Below, piece by piece: positions 43,406 to 52,748 of a stretch of 64,000 nt of DNA (the stretch's first letter is position 1; each line of letters starts with the position of its first letter). Source of the DNA: Castellaniella sp049673105 (GTDB taxonomy: Bacteria; Pseudomonadota; Gammaproteobacteria; Burkholderiales; Burkholderiaceae_B); assembly GCF_049673105.1 (NCBI RefSeq), contig NZ_JBATXG010000015.1:85487-149486 (forward strand), read 5' to 3'. A model generated the notes under the pieces. That model ran no database searches and had not been told where the DNA came from. It worked only from the letters and a program-made list of their open reading frames with translations. Made by a program: the position numbers and the translations under genes.

Positions 43406-46400
43406 GAGGGATTGGCCCCCGATTTCAGTGTGTGGGCAGACTTCATCCCCGGAACTCTTCGTTTTGCCACAAAAACCAACGTCAGCCGCTGCATCGCCAT
43501 CCCGTTCCGTCCGTCGCGGCGGGCGTCGAGACGCCTCGCCAGAGGCCGGGCGCGCGCCGGATGCACCGCCGCCTGGCCCACGGCGGCGCCCGCCACAGAC
43601 CACGCCTGCCGGCGCCGGGGATCGGCCGCTGCCCGCCATCGTCTACCCCGAAGACCTGCCGGTCAGCGCCTGTCGCCAGGAGATCGCCAAGGCGATCACC
43701 GACCATCAGGTCGTCATCGTCTGTGGCGAGACCGGCTCGGGAAAGACCACGCAGCTGCCTAAAATCTGTCTGGAATTGGGCCGAGGCCGTCAGGGCATGA
43801 TAGGACATACCCAGCCGCGCCGGTTGGCGGCGACGTCCGTGGCGCAGCGGGTGGCCGAGGAACTGCACACCGAACTGGGGGATTGGGTCGGCTATCAGAT
43901 CCGCTTTGGCGAGCGCGCCGGGCCGGCGACGGCGATCAAGCTGATGACCGATGGTATCTTGCTGGCGGAAACCCAGCGCGATCCGCTGTTGCGCCGTTAT
44001 GACACCCTGATCATCGACGAGGCGCACGAACGCAGCCTGAATATCGACTTTCTGCTGGGCTTTCTGAAGCGCCTGCTGACCCGTCGCCGGGATTTGAAGC
44101 TGATCATCACCTCGGCCACCATCGATGCGGACCGCTTTGCGCAGCACTTTGCCTCGGGCAGCGGGCCGGCGCCGGTCATCCAGGTGTCCGGTCGCCTGTT
44201 TCCCGTCGAACTGCGATACCGCCCGGTTCAGCCGGATGCGCCCGCCGACGAACCCCAGGCACCGGGTCGGGGCGACGAGGAGCGCGATCTGGTCGATGCC
44301 GTAGCCGATGGGGTGGACGAATGCGCCCGCCACGGACCGGGCGACGTGCTGGTGTTCCTGCCCGGCGAGCGCGAAATCCGCGAGTGCGCCGAAGCGCTGC
44401 GCAAGCGCCATCCCGCCGGCGCCCTGGTGCTGCCGCTGTACGCCCGCCTATCGCGGGCCGAACAGGAACAGATCTTTCATCCGCGCAGCAATGTCCGGCG
44501 TATCGTGCTGGCCACCAATGTGGCGGAAACCTCGCTGACGGTGCCCGGTATCCGCTACGTCGTGGACAGCGGTCTGGCCCGCATCAAGCGTTATTCCTGG
44601 CGCAGCAAGGTCGAACAGCTGCGTATCGAACCCATCAGCCAGGCCTCGGCCAACCAACGGGCGGGGCGCTGCGGGCGCTTGGGGCCGGGGGTCTGCATCC
44701 GGCTCTATGCCGAACAGGACTTCAAACAGCGGCCCGCCTTCACGGATCCGGAAATCCTGCGTTCCTCGCTGGCCGCCGTCATTCTGCGCATGAAGGCGCT
44801 GCGCCTGGATGATGTCGAAGCCTTTCCTTTCGTGGAACCGCCCACGGGCCGGGCGATCGCCGACGGCTATCAGCTCTTGCAGGAACTGGGGGCGCTGGAC
44901 GAGCAAAACCGCCTGACCCCGGTGGGACGCGTCCTGGCCAAACTGCCGGTGGATCCTCGCGTGGCCCGGATGATCTTTGCCGCGCACGAGCAGCAATGCC
45001 TGACGGAAATCCTGGTCATCGCCTCGGCCCTGTCCATTCAGGACCCGCGCGACCGGCCCATGCAGGCCCGCGAGGCCGCCGATAACGCGCATGCCCAGTT
45101 TCGCGACAAACAATCCGAATTTCTATCCTGGTTGAAACTGTGGGAATGGTATGGCGAGCAGGTCGCCCATAAGGCCTCGCAGCGCAAACTGGTGGATCAG
45201 ATCCGGGCAAAATTCCTGTCGCCGGTGCGTCTGCGCGAGTGGCACGATACCCATGTGCAGTTGCTGACCCTGGCGCGGGAACAAGGGTGGCGGCTGAACC
45301 AGACACCGGCCACGCGGGAACAGATCCACATGGCTCTGCTGGCCGGCCTGCTGGGCAACATCGGTATGAAAGCCGACGATGCCAGCCTGTACCAGGGCGC
45401 GCGGGATATCCGTTTTGCGATTCATCCGGGGTCTCCTTTGCAGAAAAAGGCGGGCCGCTGGGTGCTGGCGGCGGAACTGGTCGAAACGACGCGTCTCTAT
45501 GCCCGCTGCGTGGCCCAGATCGAGCCTGCGTGGGTGGAACGGGCGGGCGCCCATCTGGTGAAACGTGCCTGGTCCGACCCGCGTTGGGAAAAAAAAGCGG
45601 GTCAGGTGGTGGCCAATGAACGGGGTACCGTGCATGGCCTGCCGGTGTATACGGGGCGCCGTGTGCACTATGGTCGCGTCGATCCCGAGGCGGCCAGGGA
45701 AATCTTCATCCGCGATGCGCTGGTGCCGGGTGACATCGACAGCAAGCTGCCCTTTATCGCCCACAACCGCAAGCTGATCGCTTCCATCGAGCGGCTGGAA
45801 CATCAAAGCCGCAGACCGGACATCCTGGTCGACGATGCCCTGATCTACGCCTTTTATGATCAGCAGATCCCCGCCGACGTCTGCCAGACGGCGACACTGG
45901 AGGCTTGGGTCGGCACGCTGGACGCTCAGGGGGTCAAGCGCCTGAATCTGAATCGCGACGACCTGATGCAGCACGACGCCGCCGGCGTCACGACCGAGGT
46001 CTTTCCCCGCCGCTTGCATTGGGCCGGGGCCGATCTGGCTGTGGATTACCATTTTGAACCGGGTTCGCCCAGGGACGGCATGACGCTGACGGTGCCTTTG
46101 TTCGCCCTGAACCAGATCGACGCCGCCCGCTGCGAATGGCTGGTGCCCGGCATGCTCAAGGAAAAAGTACAGTTGCTGCTGAAATCCCTGCCGCAGAAGC
46201 TGCGCCGCCATTGCGTGCCTTTGCCCGAGTATGCCGCGGGGTTTCATGAACGTTGGTTCGAACGCGCCGTCGATCCTGGCATGGGGCTGCCGGACGCCAT
46301 CATCCAGGACGTCTGGAATCAACGCCAGGTGCGCATCCAGGCGACCGATTTCAAGCTGGAAACGCTGCCGCCCCATCTGTTCATGAATTTCAAGGTCGTC

Positions 46401-47378
46401 GACGAGCATGGCCGCATGTTGTCGGGGGGGCGCAGTCTGGATCAATTGCGGGCCGAGCATGGTCGCCAGGCGCAGGCATCGTTTCAGCAGGTGGCGGCGC
46501 GGGATCTCGCCGCCGCTCAGGTGCTGGACCATGAAGGTCTGACCGCCTGGACGTTTGGCGCCTTGCCCGAACTGCTGGAGATCCAGCGGGGCGGGCAATC
46601 GCTGATCGGCTATCCCGCGCTGCGGGACCGGGGGGAATCCTGCGATCTGGACGTGTTCGACGATCCGCAGGAAGCCCGTCGGGTGCATGCCGACGGCCTG
46701 CGCCGTCTGTTTCGACTGGCCTTGCGCGAACAGGTCCGCTATCTGGAAAAGAATTTGCCGGAACTGACCCGCATGGCCATGTGGTACATGGATCTCGGGA
46801 CGCAGCAGGAATTGCGCGACCAGTTGGTTGATGCCGCCATCGGCCAGGCCTGTCTGATGGACCCCTGGCCGGAAGACGCGGAATCTTTCGCCCGGCGCGG
46901 CGAAGAAGGGCGCGCGCGCCTGAATCTGTTGGCGCAGGAACTCTCCCGGCTGGCGGCGGCCATCCTGCAGGAACGCGCCGCCTTGCAAAAGAAACTGCCC
47001 CAGGCCAAACCTTGGCCGTCCGCGCAGCAGGACATCCGCCAGCAGCTCGACGCCCTGATCGGGAGGGATTTCATTCGCAACACGCCCGCCGAACAATTGA
47101 AGCATCTGCCGCGCTATCTGAAAGCCGCGCAGATGCGGATCGATAAACTGCGTGAAGATCCCTCCCGGGATGCCCGCCTGATGACGGAGATGGCCCCGCT
47201 CATCACGCCTTGGCAGCGGGCGCGCGCGGCCCTGAAGGGCGCCCCGGATGCGCAGCTGGACGCTTTCCGCTGGCAGCTGGAAGAATTGCGCGTCGCCCTG
47301 TTTGCGCAGACTTTGCGCACCCCGTTTCCCGTCTCGGTCAAGCGCCTGCAAAAGGCCTGGTCCGCCTTGCAGCGTTAG
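43404..47378 (+). CDS. hrpA: ATP-dependent RNA helicase HrpA (DEAH box)
   Basis: HrpA is a large DEAH/RHA helicase acting on mRNA and stalled ribosomes. The 1324-residue product compares with 1300 in E. coli. Motifs: Walker A CGETGSGKTTQ near residue 109, DEAH near 205, SAT near 236, and QRAGRCGR (motif VI) near 417, followed by HA2, OB-fold and the long DUF3418 C-terminal region. The first ~80 residues are Pro/Arg-rich and unconserved, so the start is uncertain: ATG 43404, GTG 43428 or TTG 43464. ATG 43404 lies 13 bases after a GGGAGGAA site. Confidence 0.94.
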   Translation: MRDWPPISVCGQTSSPELFVLPQKPTSAAASPSRSVRRGGRRDASPEAGRAPDAPPPGPRRRPPQTTPAGAGDRPLPAIVYPEDLPVSACRQEIAKAITDHQVVIVCGETGSGKTTQLPKICLELGRGRQGMIGHTQPRRLAATSVAQRVAEELHTELGDWVGYQIRFGERAGPATAIKLMTDGILLAETQRDPLLRRYDTLIIDEAHERSLNIDFLLGFLKRLLTRRRDLKLIITSATIDADRFAQHFASGSGPAPVIQVSGRLFPVELRYRPVQPDAPADEPQAPGRGDEERDLVDAVADGVDECARHGPGDVLVFLPGEREIRECAEALRKRHPAGALVLPLYARLSRAEQEQIFHPRSNVRRIVLATNVAETSLTVPGIRYVVDSGLARIKRYSWRSKVEQLRIEPISQASANQRAGRCGRLGPGVCIRLYAEQDFKQRPAFTDPEILRSSLAAVILRMKALRLDDVEAFPFVEPPTGRAIADGYQLLQELGALDEQNRLTPVGRVLAKLPVDPRVARMIFAAHEQQCLTEILVIASALSIQDPRDRPMQAREAADNAHAQFRDKQSEFLSWLKLWEWYGEQVAHKASQRKLVDQIRAKFLSPVRLREWHDTHVQLLTLAREQGWRLNQTPATREQIHMALLAGLLGNIGMKADDASLYQGARDIRFAIHPGSPLQKKAGRWVLAAELVETTRLYARCVAQIEPAWVERAGAHLVKRAWSDPRWEKKAGQVVANERGTVHGLPVYTGRRVHYGRVDPEAAREIFIRDALVPGDIDSKLPFIAHNRKLIASIERLEHQSRRPDILVDDALIYAFYDQQIPADVCQTATLEAWVGTLDAQGVKRLNLNRDDLMQHDAAGVTTEVFPRRLHWAGADLAVDYHFEPGSPRDGMTLTVPLFALNQIDAARCEWLVPGMLKEKVQLLLKSLPQKLRRHCVPLPEYAAGFHERWFERAVDPGMGLPDAIIQDVWNQRQVRIQATDFKLETLPPHLFMNFKVVDEHGRMLSGGRSLDQLRAEHGRQAQASFQQVAARDLAAAQVLDHEGLTAWTFGALPELLEIQRGGQSLIGYPALRDRGESCDLDVFDDPQEARRVHADGLRRLFRLALREQVRYLEKNLPELTRMAMWYMDLGTQQELRDQLVDAAIGQACLMDPWPEDAESFARRGEEGRARLNLLAQELSRLAAAILQERAALQKKLPQAKPWPSAQQDIRQQLDALIGRDFIRNTPAEQLKHLPRYLKAAQMRIDKLREDPSRDARLMTEMAPLITPWQRARAALKGAPDAQLDAFRWQLEELRVALFAQTLRTPFPVSVKRLQKAWSALQR

Positions 47379-47391
47379 CGTTCCTGTTCAG

Positions 47392-47397
47392 TACAAT
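47392..47397 (+). promoter_or_regulatory. TACAAT -10-like box abutting the dnaE start
   Basis: TACAAT is followed by CCCTCGC and then the dnaE ATG at 47405. A start of transcription 7 bases past the box would coincide with the ATG, which has no ribosome site. TTGCAG lies 19 bases upstream of the box. Confidence 0.4.
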
Positions 47398-47404
47398 CCC
47401 TCGC

Positions 47405-50400
47405 ATGACGATGCCCCCAGCCTCTCCTGCCTTTGTGCACCTGCGCAGCCATTCCGAGTTCTCCGTCGTGGATGGCATTGCCCGGATTCCCGATTTGGTC
47501 AAACGCGCCAAGGCCTTCGGCCAGCCCGCCATGGCCCTGACGGATCTGGCCAATCTGTTCGCCTGGATCAAGTTCTACAAGGCGGCGCGCAAGGCGGGCG
47601 TCAAGCCCATTGCAGGCTGCGACGTCTGGCTGCAAAACCCGGATGAAGAGAACAAGCCGTTTCGCCTGCTGCTATTGGCTACGGATCACGCGGCCTATCT
47701 GGACCTATGTGAACTGCTCAGCCGCGCCTGGACGGAAAACAGCCAGCGGGGCCGGGCTGAACTGCGCCGCGAATGGTTGTCCGGCAAAAGCGGCCTGATC
47801 GCGCTGTCCGGCGGGCGGGCGGGCGACGTCGGGCATGCGCTGGAAGCCGGACGCATGGACGAGGCGCAGCGCCTTGCGCGCCAATGGGCGGCGGATTTCC
47901 CCGGCAGCTATTTCATCGAGCTGCAGCGCGCCGGGTTCGACGGCGACGAAGCCTATGTTCAAGCGGCCCTGCAGGTCGCGGCTGCGTGCGGCCTGCCGGT
48001 GGTGGCGACCCATCCCATTCAGTTCATCAGCCCCGAAGATTTCCGCGCCCACGAGGCGCGGGTCTGTATCGCCGATGGCGAGCTGCTGGGCAATCCCCGT
48101 CGGCCCAAGCGCTTCACGGCCGATCAGTACATGCCGGATAGCGAGGACATGGCGCGGCGTTTCGCCGATGTGCCTTCGGCGCTGGCCAATACCGTGCAGA
48201 TCGCCCGGCGCTGCAATCTGACCCTGACGCTGGGCCATCCCGAATTGCCGCTGTTCCCGACGCCCGATGGCGTGTCGCTGGACGACTATATGGTGCAGCT
48301 GTCCAATCAGGGCCTGCAGCGCCGCATGCTGCAGTTGTATCCGGACGCCGAGGAACGCGCCCGCCAGATGCCCGCTTATCAGGATCGCCTGGACTGGGAA
48401 TGCAAGACCATTGTCGATATGGGCTTTCCCGGCTACTTCCTGATTGTGCAGGACTTCATCAACTGGGGGAAAAGCCACGGCGTGCCGGTCGGCCCTGGCC
48501 GAGGGTCGGGGGCCGGATCGTTGGTCGCCTACAGCCTGGGCATCACGGACCTGGACCCCTTGCGCTATGACTTGCTGTTCGAGCGCTTCCTGAATCCGGA
48601 ACGCGTGTCGATGCCCGACTTCGACGTGGATTTCTGCCAGGACAACCGCGAACGCGTCATCGAATACGTCAAGGAAAAATACGGACGCGACGCCGTCAGC
48701 CAGATTGCGACCTTTGGCACCCTGGGCGCCAAGGCCGTGGTGCGCGACGTCGGGCGGGTGCTGGAGATGCCCTACAGCGTTTGCGACAACCTGTCGAAGA
48801 TGATTCCCTTCAATCCAGCCGATCCCTGGACGCTGGATCGTACCCTGGAAAATGAGCCGGCTTTTCGCGAACGCTACGACACGGACGAGGAAATCCACGC
48901 TCTGATCGATCTGGCCCGGCCCCTCGAAGGCCTGACGCGCAATATCGGCATGCACGCGGGCGGGGTGATCATCGCCCGGGGGAAACTGACCGATTACACG
49001 CCGCTGTACTGCCAGCCAGGCAGCGAATCCAGCGTGGTGTCGCAGTACGACAAGGGCGACGTAGAAGACGTCGGTCTGGTCAAATTCGACTTTCTGGGCC
49101 TGCGTAACCTGACCATCCTGGACTGGGCGGTGCGCTATGTGCAGGAATTCAATCCGGGCATGCGCGATTTCGACATCATGAGTCTGCCGCTCGATGATCC
49201 GCAAACCTATGCCTTGCTGTCCTCGGCCAATACCACCGCCGTGTTTCAGCTGGAATCGCGAGGGATGAAAGAGCTGCTGAAAAGCATGCAGCCCAATACC
49301 TTCGAAGACGTGATCGCCTTGCTGGCGTTGTTTCGCCCCGGTCCGCTGGAATCGGGCATGGTGGTCGATTTCGTCAATCGCAAACACGGCCGCGCCGACG
49401 TCGATTATTTTCATCCCGACCTGGAACCGGTGCTGAAAAGCACCTATGGCGTCATCGTCTACCAGGAACAGGTGATGCTGATCTCGCAGATCATCGGCGG
49501 CTATTCCCTGGGCGGCGCCGATCTGCTGCGTCGCGCCATGGGCAAGAAAAAGCCCGAGGAAATGGCCAAGCACCGGGTGATCTTCCAGGAAGGCGCCGTC
49601 AAAAAAGGCTATGACGCCGATCTGGCGACCCATCTGTTCGACCTGATGGAAAAGTTCGCGGGCTATGGCTTCAACAAGAGCCACTCCGCCGCCTACGCTC
49701 TGATTTCCTACCAGACCGCCTGGTTGAAGTGCTACCATCCGGCGGAATTCCTGGCCGCCACCATGCTGTCGGACATGGACGACACCGACAAGGTCCAGGT
49801 GTTCTGGCGCGATGCCGTCGCCAATGGCGTGGCGGTTCTGCCGCCTGACGTCAACGCCTCCGGTTATCGCTTTGCCCCGGTGGCCGACGAAGCGACCGCC
49901 AAGGGCCAGCCGCCGCGCACGATCCGCTACGGCCTGGGCGGGGTCAAAGGCACCGGCCAGTCGGCGGTCGAATCCATTCTTGCCGCTCGGGAAGCGGGCG
50001 GCCCGTTCGTCAGCCTGTTCGATTTCTGCGCGCGGGTGGATCGCCATGCGGTGAACCGCCGCACCATCGAGGCCCTGATCCGGGCCGGCGCTTTCGATAC
50101 GCTGGAAGGTAATCGGGCGGCTTTGCTGGAAACCCTGAGCAGCGCCATCGAGGCCGCCGAGCAGGCAGAACGCAACGCCAATCAGGGGGCGCTGTTCGCA
50201 GACGAATCCGATCAGCTGGTGGCGGGCGAGCTGACGCGCGTCACCCCCTGGGATCTGCAGACCTTTCTGACCGAGGAAAAAACCGCGCTGGGCTTCTATT
50301 TCAGCGGCCATCTGTTCGATGCCTGGCGCGACGAGATCCGGCGGGTGGCGCCCACGCCGCTGGCCCGTCTGGCGCCGGCGCGCGGCCCCCAGTGGCTGGC

Positions 50401-50884
50401 CGGCGTGCTGGCCGCCGTGCGCCCGCGCATGACTCGGCGCGGCAAGATGCTGTATGCCTTGCTGGACGACGGCACGGCCCAGATCGAAATTGCGATCTTC
50501 AACGAACTGTACGAGCAATACCGGAACAGTCTGAAGGAGGACCGTCCTCTGGTCATCCAGGGCCGGGTCAGCCACGACGAATATTCCGGCGGCCTGCGGG
50601 TGTCCGCCGACGAGCTGTACGATTTGCAGCGCATCCGCGAAACCCGCGCCCGCAGCCTGCGTCTGTCGGTCCCCGCCGCTCTGGACACCGCTCGTCTGCA
50701 AGAACTGCTGGGACCCTGGCGTTCCACCGAATCCGGCGTGCCGGTCGAATTGCGGCTCAGCCGCCCCGATTTTTCCTGCCTGCTGCGCTTGGGCGATGAC
50801 TGGCGAGTGCGCATGGACGATGCGCTCATCGCCGGCGCCCGGCAGTGGCTGTCCTATGATCAGGTCGAGGTCCACTACGGATGA
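47405..50884 (+). CDS. dnaE: DNA polymerase III alpha subunit
   Basis: DnaE is the replicative polymerase. The 1159-residue protein has the N-terminal PHP domain (FVHLRSHSEFSVVDGIARI), the palm with GRGSGAGSLVAYSLGITDLDP and the catalytic MPDFDVDFCQDNRERVI near residue 404, the AFQ-type TAVFQLESRGMKELL, RRAMGKKKPEEM, and a C-terminal OB fold (LAGVLAAVRPRMTRRGKMLYALLDD). Start at ATG 47405 gives the family length; the longer frame overlaps hrpA. Its stop overlaps the next gene's ATG by 4 bases, tying replication and LPS genes together. Confidence 0.98.
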   Translation: MTMPPASPAFVHLRSHSEFSVVDGIARIPDLVKRAKAFGQPAMALTDLANLFAWIKFYKAARKAGVKPIAGCDVWLQNPDEENKPFRLLLLATDHAAYLDLCELLSRAWTENSQRGRAELRREWLSGKSGLIALSGGRAGDVGHALEAGRMDEAQRLARQWAADFPGSYFIELQRAGFDGDEAYVQAALQVAAACGLPVVATHPIQFISPEDFRAHEARVCIADGELLGNPRRPKRFTADQYMPDSEDMARRFADVPSALANTVQIARRCNLTLTLGHPELPLFPTPDGVSLDDYMVQLSNQGLQRRMLQLYPDAEERARQMPAYQDRLDWECKTIVDMGFPGYFLIVQDFINWGKSHGVPVGPGRGSGAGSLVAYSLGITDLDPLRYDLLFERFLNPERVSMPDFDVDFCQDNRERVIEYVKEKYGRDAVSQIATFGTLGAKAVVRDVGRVLEMPYSVCDNLSKMIPFNPADPWTLDRTLENEPAFRERYDTDEEIHALIDLARPLEGLTRNIGMHAGGVIIARGKLTDYTPLYCQPGSESSVVSQYDKGDVEDVGLVKFDFLGLRNLTILDWAVRYVQEFNPGMRDFDIMSLPLDDPQTYALLSSANTTAVFQLESRGMKELLKSMQPNTFEDVIALLALFRPGPLESGMVVDFVNRKHGRADVDYFHPDLEPVLKSTYGVIVYQEQVMLISQIIGGYSLGGADLLRRAMGKKKPEEMAKHRVIFQEGAVKKGYDADLATHLFDLMEKFAGYGFNKSHSAAYALISYQTAWLKCYHPAEFLAATMLSDMDDTDKVQVFWRDAVANGVAVLPPDVNASGYRFAPVADEATAKGQPPRTIRYGLGGVKGTGQSAVESILAAREAGGPFVSLFDFCARVDRHAVNRRTIEALIRAGAFDTLEGNRAALLETLSSAIEAAEQAERNANQGALFADESDQLVAGELTRVTPWDLQTFLTEEKTALGFYFSGHLFDAWRDEIRRVAPTPLARLAPARGPQWLAGVLAAVRPRMTRRGKMLYALLDDGTAQIEIAIFNELYEQYRNSLKEDRPLVIQGRVSHDEYSGGLRVSADELYDLQRIRETRARSLRLSVPAALDTARLQELLGPWRSTESGVPVELRLSRPDFSCLLRLGDDWRVRMDDALIAGARQWLSYDQVEVHYG

Positions 50885-51654
50885 ATACCATCCCCATTCG
50901 CATCATCAGCCTGGCGTCCCGCCCAGACCGGCGCCAGCAGATTGCCGCGCAGTTCGACAGGCTGGGGGTCTCGGGCTACAGCTTTCTGGATGCCGTCAAC
51001 GGCAAGCAGCAGCCCGACCATCCGCTGTTCGCGCATTACGATCCCCAGGCCAGGGCGCGTGTAAAGGGCCGGGGCCGCGATTTGCAGCCGTCCCAATTGG
51101 GTTGTTTCGCCAGCCACTATCTGTTGTGGCAGGAATGCGCCGATTCCGGCAAACCGATGATCGTGGTCGAGGACGATGCGATCCTGAAGGATAACTTTCC
51201 CGATATGCTGGATCATGCGCAGGCCTTGCTGCAAGCCTGGCCTTTTATCTGGCTGCATGAATATGACCTGCCTGGCCGCGATCCCTCTATGAACGTAGGC
51301 AGGATCGGCCCTTTTACCCTGAGTCGCAAGCTCAAGAAGCACACCTGCTCGGTTGCCTATCTACTGGATCCGGCGGGGGCATTGGCTTTGTTGAAGCACT
51401 GCCAAGCCTGGGTCTACCCGCTGGATGACACCGTCTTCCGGTTCTACGAACATGGCGTGGAAAACATCGTGTTGCAACCGGCATGCGTGGCTCAGGATCA
51501 TGTCTCCCCGTCGGATATTACAGGCGCTTCCGAAGGAACCCGATTGCCCCTGCAGGACAAGATCCGGCGCGAACTCTACCATGCTCGCGATACGGTATGG
51601 CGGCTGCTGCACAATCTGTGGTTTCAGCTTCGTCACCGGCGTACTGTGTCATGA
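50881..51654 (+). CDS. Glycosyltransferase family 25 (LPS biosynthesis type)
   Basis: The 257-residue protein has the GT25 pattern: IRIISLASRPDRRQQIAAQF at the N-terminus, LQPSQLGCFASHYLLWQE near residue 75, and the acidic VVEDDAIL near 97. Family members such as LgtB and LpsA add galactose or glucose to LPS cores from nucleotide sugars at the inner membrane's cytoplasmic face. It overlaps dnaE (ATGA) and the next glycosyltransferase (ATGA), so it is the first sugar gene of a coupled series. Donor and acceptor are unknown. Confidence 0.88.
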   Translation: MNTIPIRIISLASRPDRRQQIAAQFDRLGVSGYSFLDAVNGKQQPDHPLFAHYDPQARARVKGRGRDLQPSQLGCFASHYLLWQECADSGKPMIVVEDDAILKDNFPDMLDHAQALLQAWPFIWLHEYDLPGRDPSMNVGRIGPFTLSRKLKKHTCSVAYLLDPAGALALLKHCQAWVYPLDDTVFRFYEHGVENIVLQPACVAQDHVSPSDITGASEGTRLPLQDKIRRELYHARDTVWRLLHNLWFQLRHRRTVS

Positions 51655-52748
51655 GGCCCTTGCGCGTCGTTCATGCCGAGGCCGCCACGGGCTTTGCAGG
51701 CCAGGAACGCTACATTTTCCGCCTGCTGTGCGCCTTGCGGGACCGGGGTCATCATGTTCAGGCGATCTGTCAGCCTCATGCTCGTCTGGCTACGGAATTG
51801 CGGCAAGCCGGCTTCCAGGTCGATACTCTATGCATGGATGGCGCCTGGAATCACCTGAAGGGCCTGCCCCGGCTGACGCGCCTGTTGCGGCAGGGTCGAT
51901 TTGATGTCGTCAATACGCACAGCCGCCGTGAAACCTTGCTGGTCGGCGCCGCCGCCCGGCTGGCGGGCGTACCGCTTATTGTCCGCACCCGCCATCTGGC
52001 CAAGCCGGTTGGCTCGTTGTTGGCCTATACGGGCATCCCCAAACGCGTGATCGCACCCAGTGAATTTGTGCGCCGGCATCTGATCGACCGGGGTGTGGCG
52101 CCAGGACATGTGGCCGTCGTGCCGCCTGCCGTGGATTTTCCCGACCCGATGCCGGCTCCCATCCTGCGGGCGGAATTGGGCTTGGGCGCGGATGCGGTGA
52201 TTGTGGGCAGCGTCGGCGTGCTGCGCCGGGAAAAGGGTCACGAGCAACTGATCGAGTCCATGCTGCCCTTGTTCGAAGCCTATCCGGATCTGCATCTGGT
52301 GATTGTCGGGGGCGGGGATGCCGCGCTGGCCGGCTTGCGCGCGCAGGTCGCCGCCGCCGGCCTGAAGGACCATATCCATTTGTTGGGCACGCGCACGGAC
52401 GTGCCCGCGCTGCTGCCGGATTTCGACATTTTCGCGCTGGCGACGCATATCGAGGCATCGGGCACGGCTTTTGTCGAAGCGGGCGCTGCGGGCGTGCCGG
52501 TCGTCGGCACCCGCGTGGGCGGGGTGCCCGAGATGATGCGCGAGGGCGACAGCGGTTTGCTGGTGCCGCTGTTCGATATCCCCGCCTTGACTCAGGCGCT
52601 GGGGCGTCTGATCGCCGATCCCGAGCTGCGGCGGCGCATGGGCCGCGCGGGACGCCATTATTGCCTGGAGGAAAGTCGTTTCACGCGCGCCGCGCTGGGC
52701 GAGCGGACCGAACACTGTTACCGTCAATGGATAGAGGAACTCATCTGA
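51651..52748 (+). CDS. Glycosyltransferase family 4
   Basis: A 365-residue GT-B fold enzyme. The N-terminal half has MRPLRVVHAEAATGFAGQERYIFRLL and FDVVNTHSRRETLLVG; the C-terminal half has GSVGVLRREKGHEQLIE and the E-x7-E motif EASGTAFVEAGAAGVPVVGT for the nucleotide sugar. ATG 51651 overlaps the preceding stop. It shares one base with the deacetylase that follows, suggesting that its sugar is later deacetylated, but that is inference. Confidence 0.9.
   Translation: MRPLRVVHAEAATGFAGQERYIFRLLCALRDRGHHVQAICQPHARLATELRQAGFQVDTLCMDGAWNHLKGLPRLTRLLRQGRFDVVNTHSRRETLLVGAAARLAGVPLIVRTRHLAKPVGSLLAYTGIPKRVIAPSEFVRRHLIDRGVAPGHVAVVPPAVDFPDPMPAPILRAELGLGADAVIVGSVGVLRREKGHEQLIESMLPLFEAYPDLHLVIVGGGDAALAGLRAQVAAAGLKDHIHLLGTRTDVPALLPDFDIFALATHIEASGTAFVEAGAAGVPVVGTRVGGVPEMMREGDSGLLVPLFDIPALTQALGRLIADPELRRRMGRAGRHYCLEESRFTRAALGERTEHCYRQWIEELI

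Noticed and set aside
45123..47351. A 742-codon minus-strand frame opposite hrpA
   Set aside because: Shadow frame with no recognisable domain; the opposite frame has the conserved helicase C-terminal region.
47705..50875. A 1056-codon open frame on the minus strand opposite dnaE
   Set aside because: It is the antisense shadow of a GC-rich gene: low-complexity composition rich in Gln, His, Gly and Arg, no motifs, while the + strand encodes an intact DnaE.
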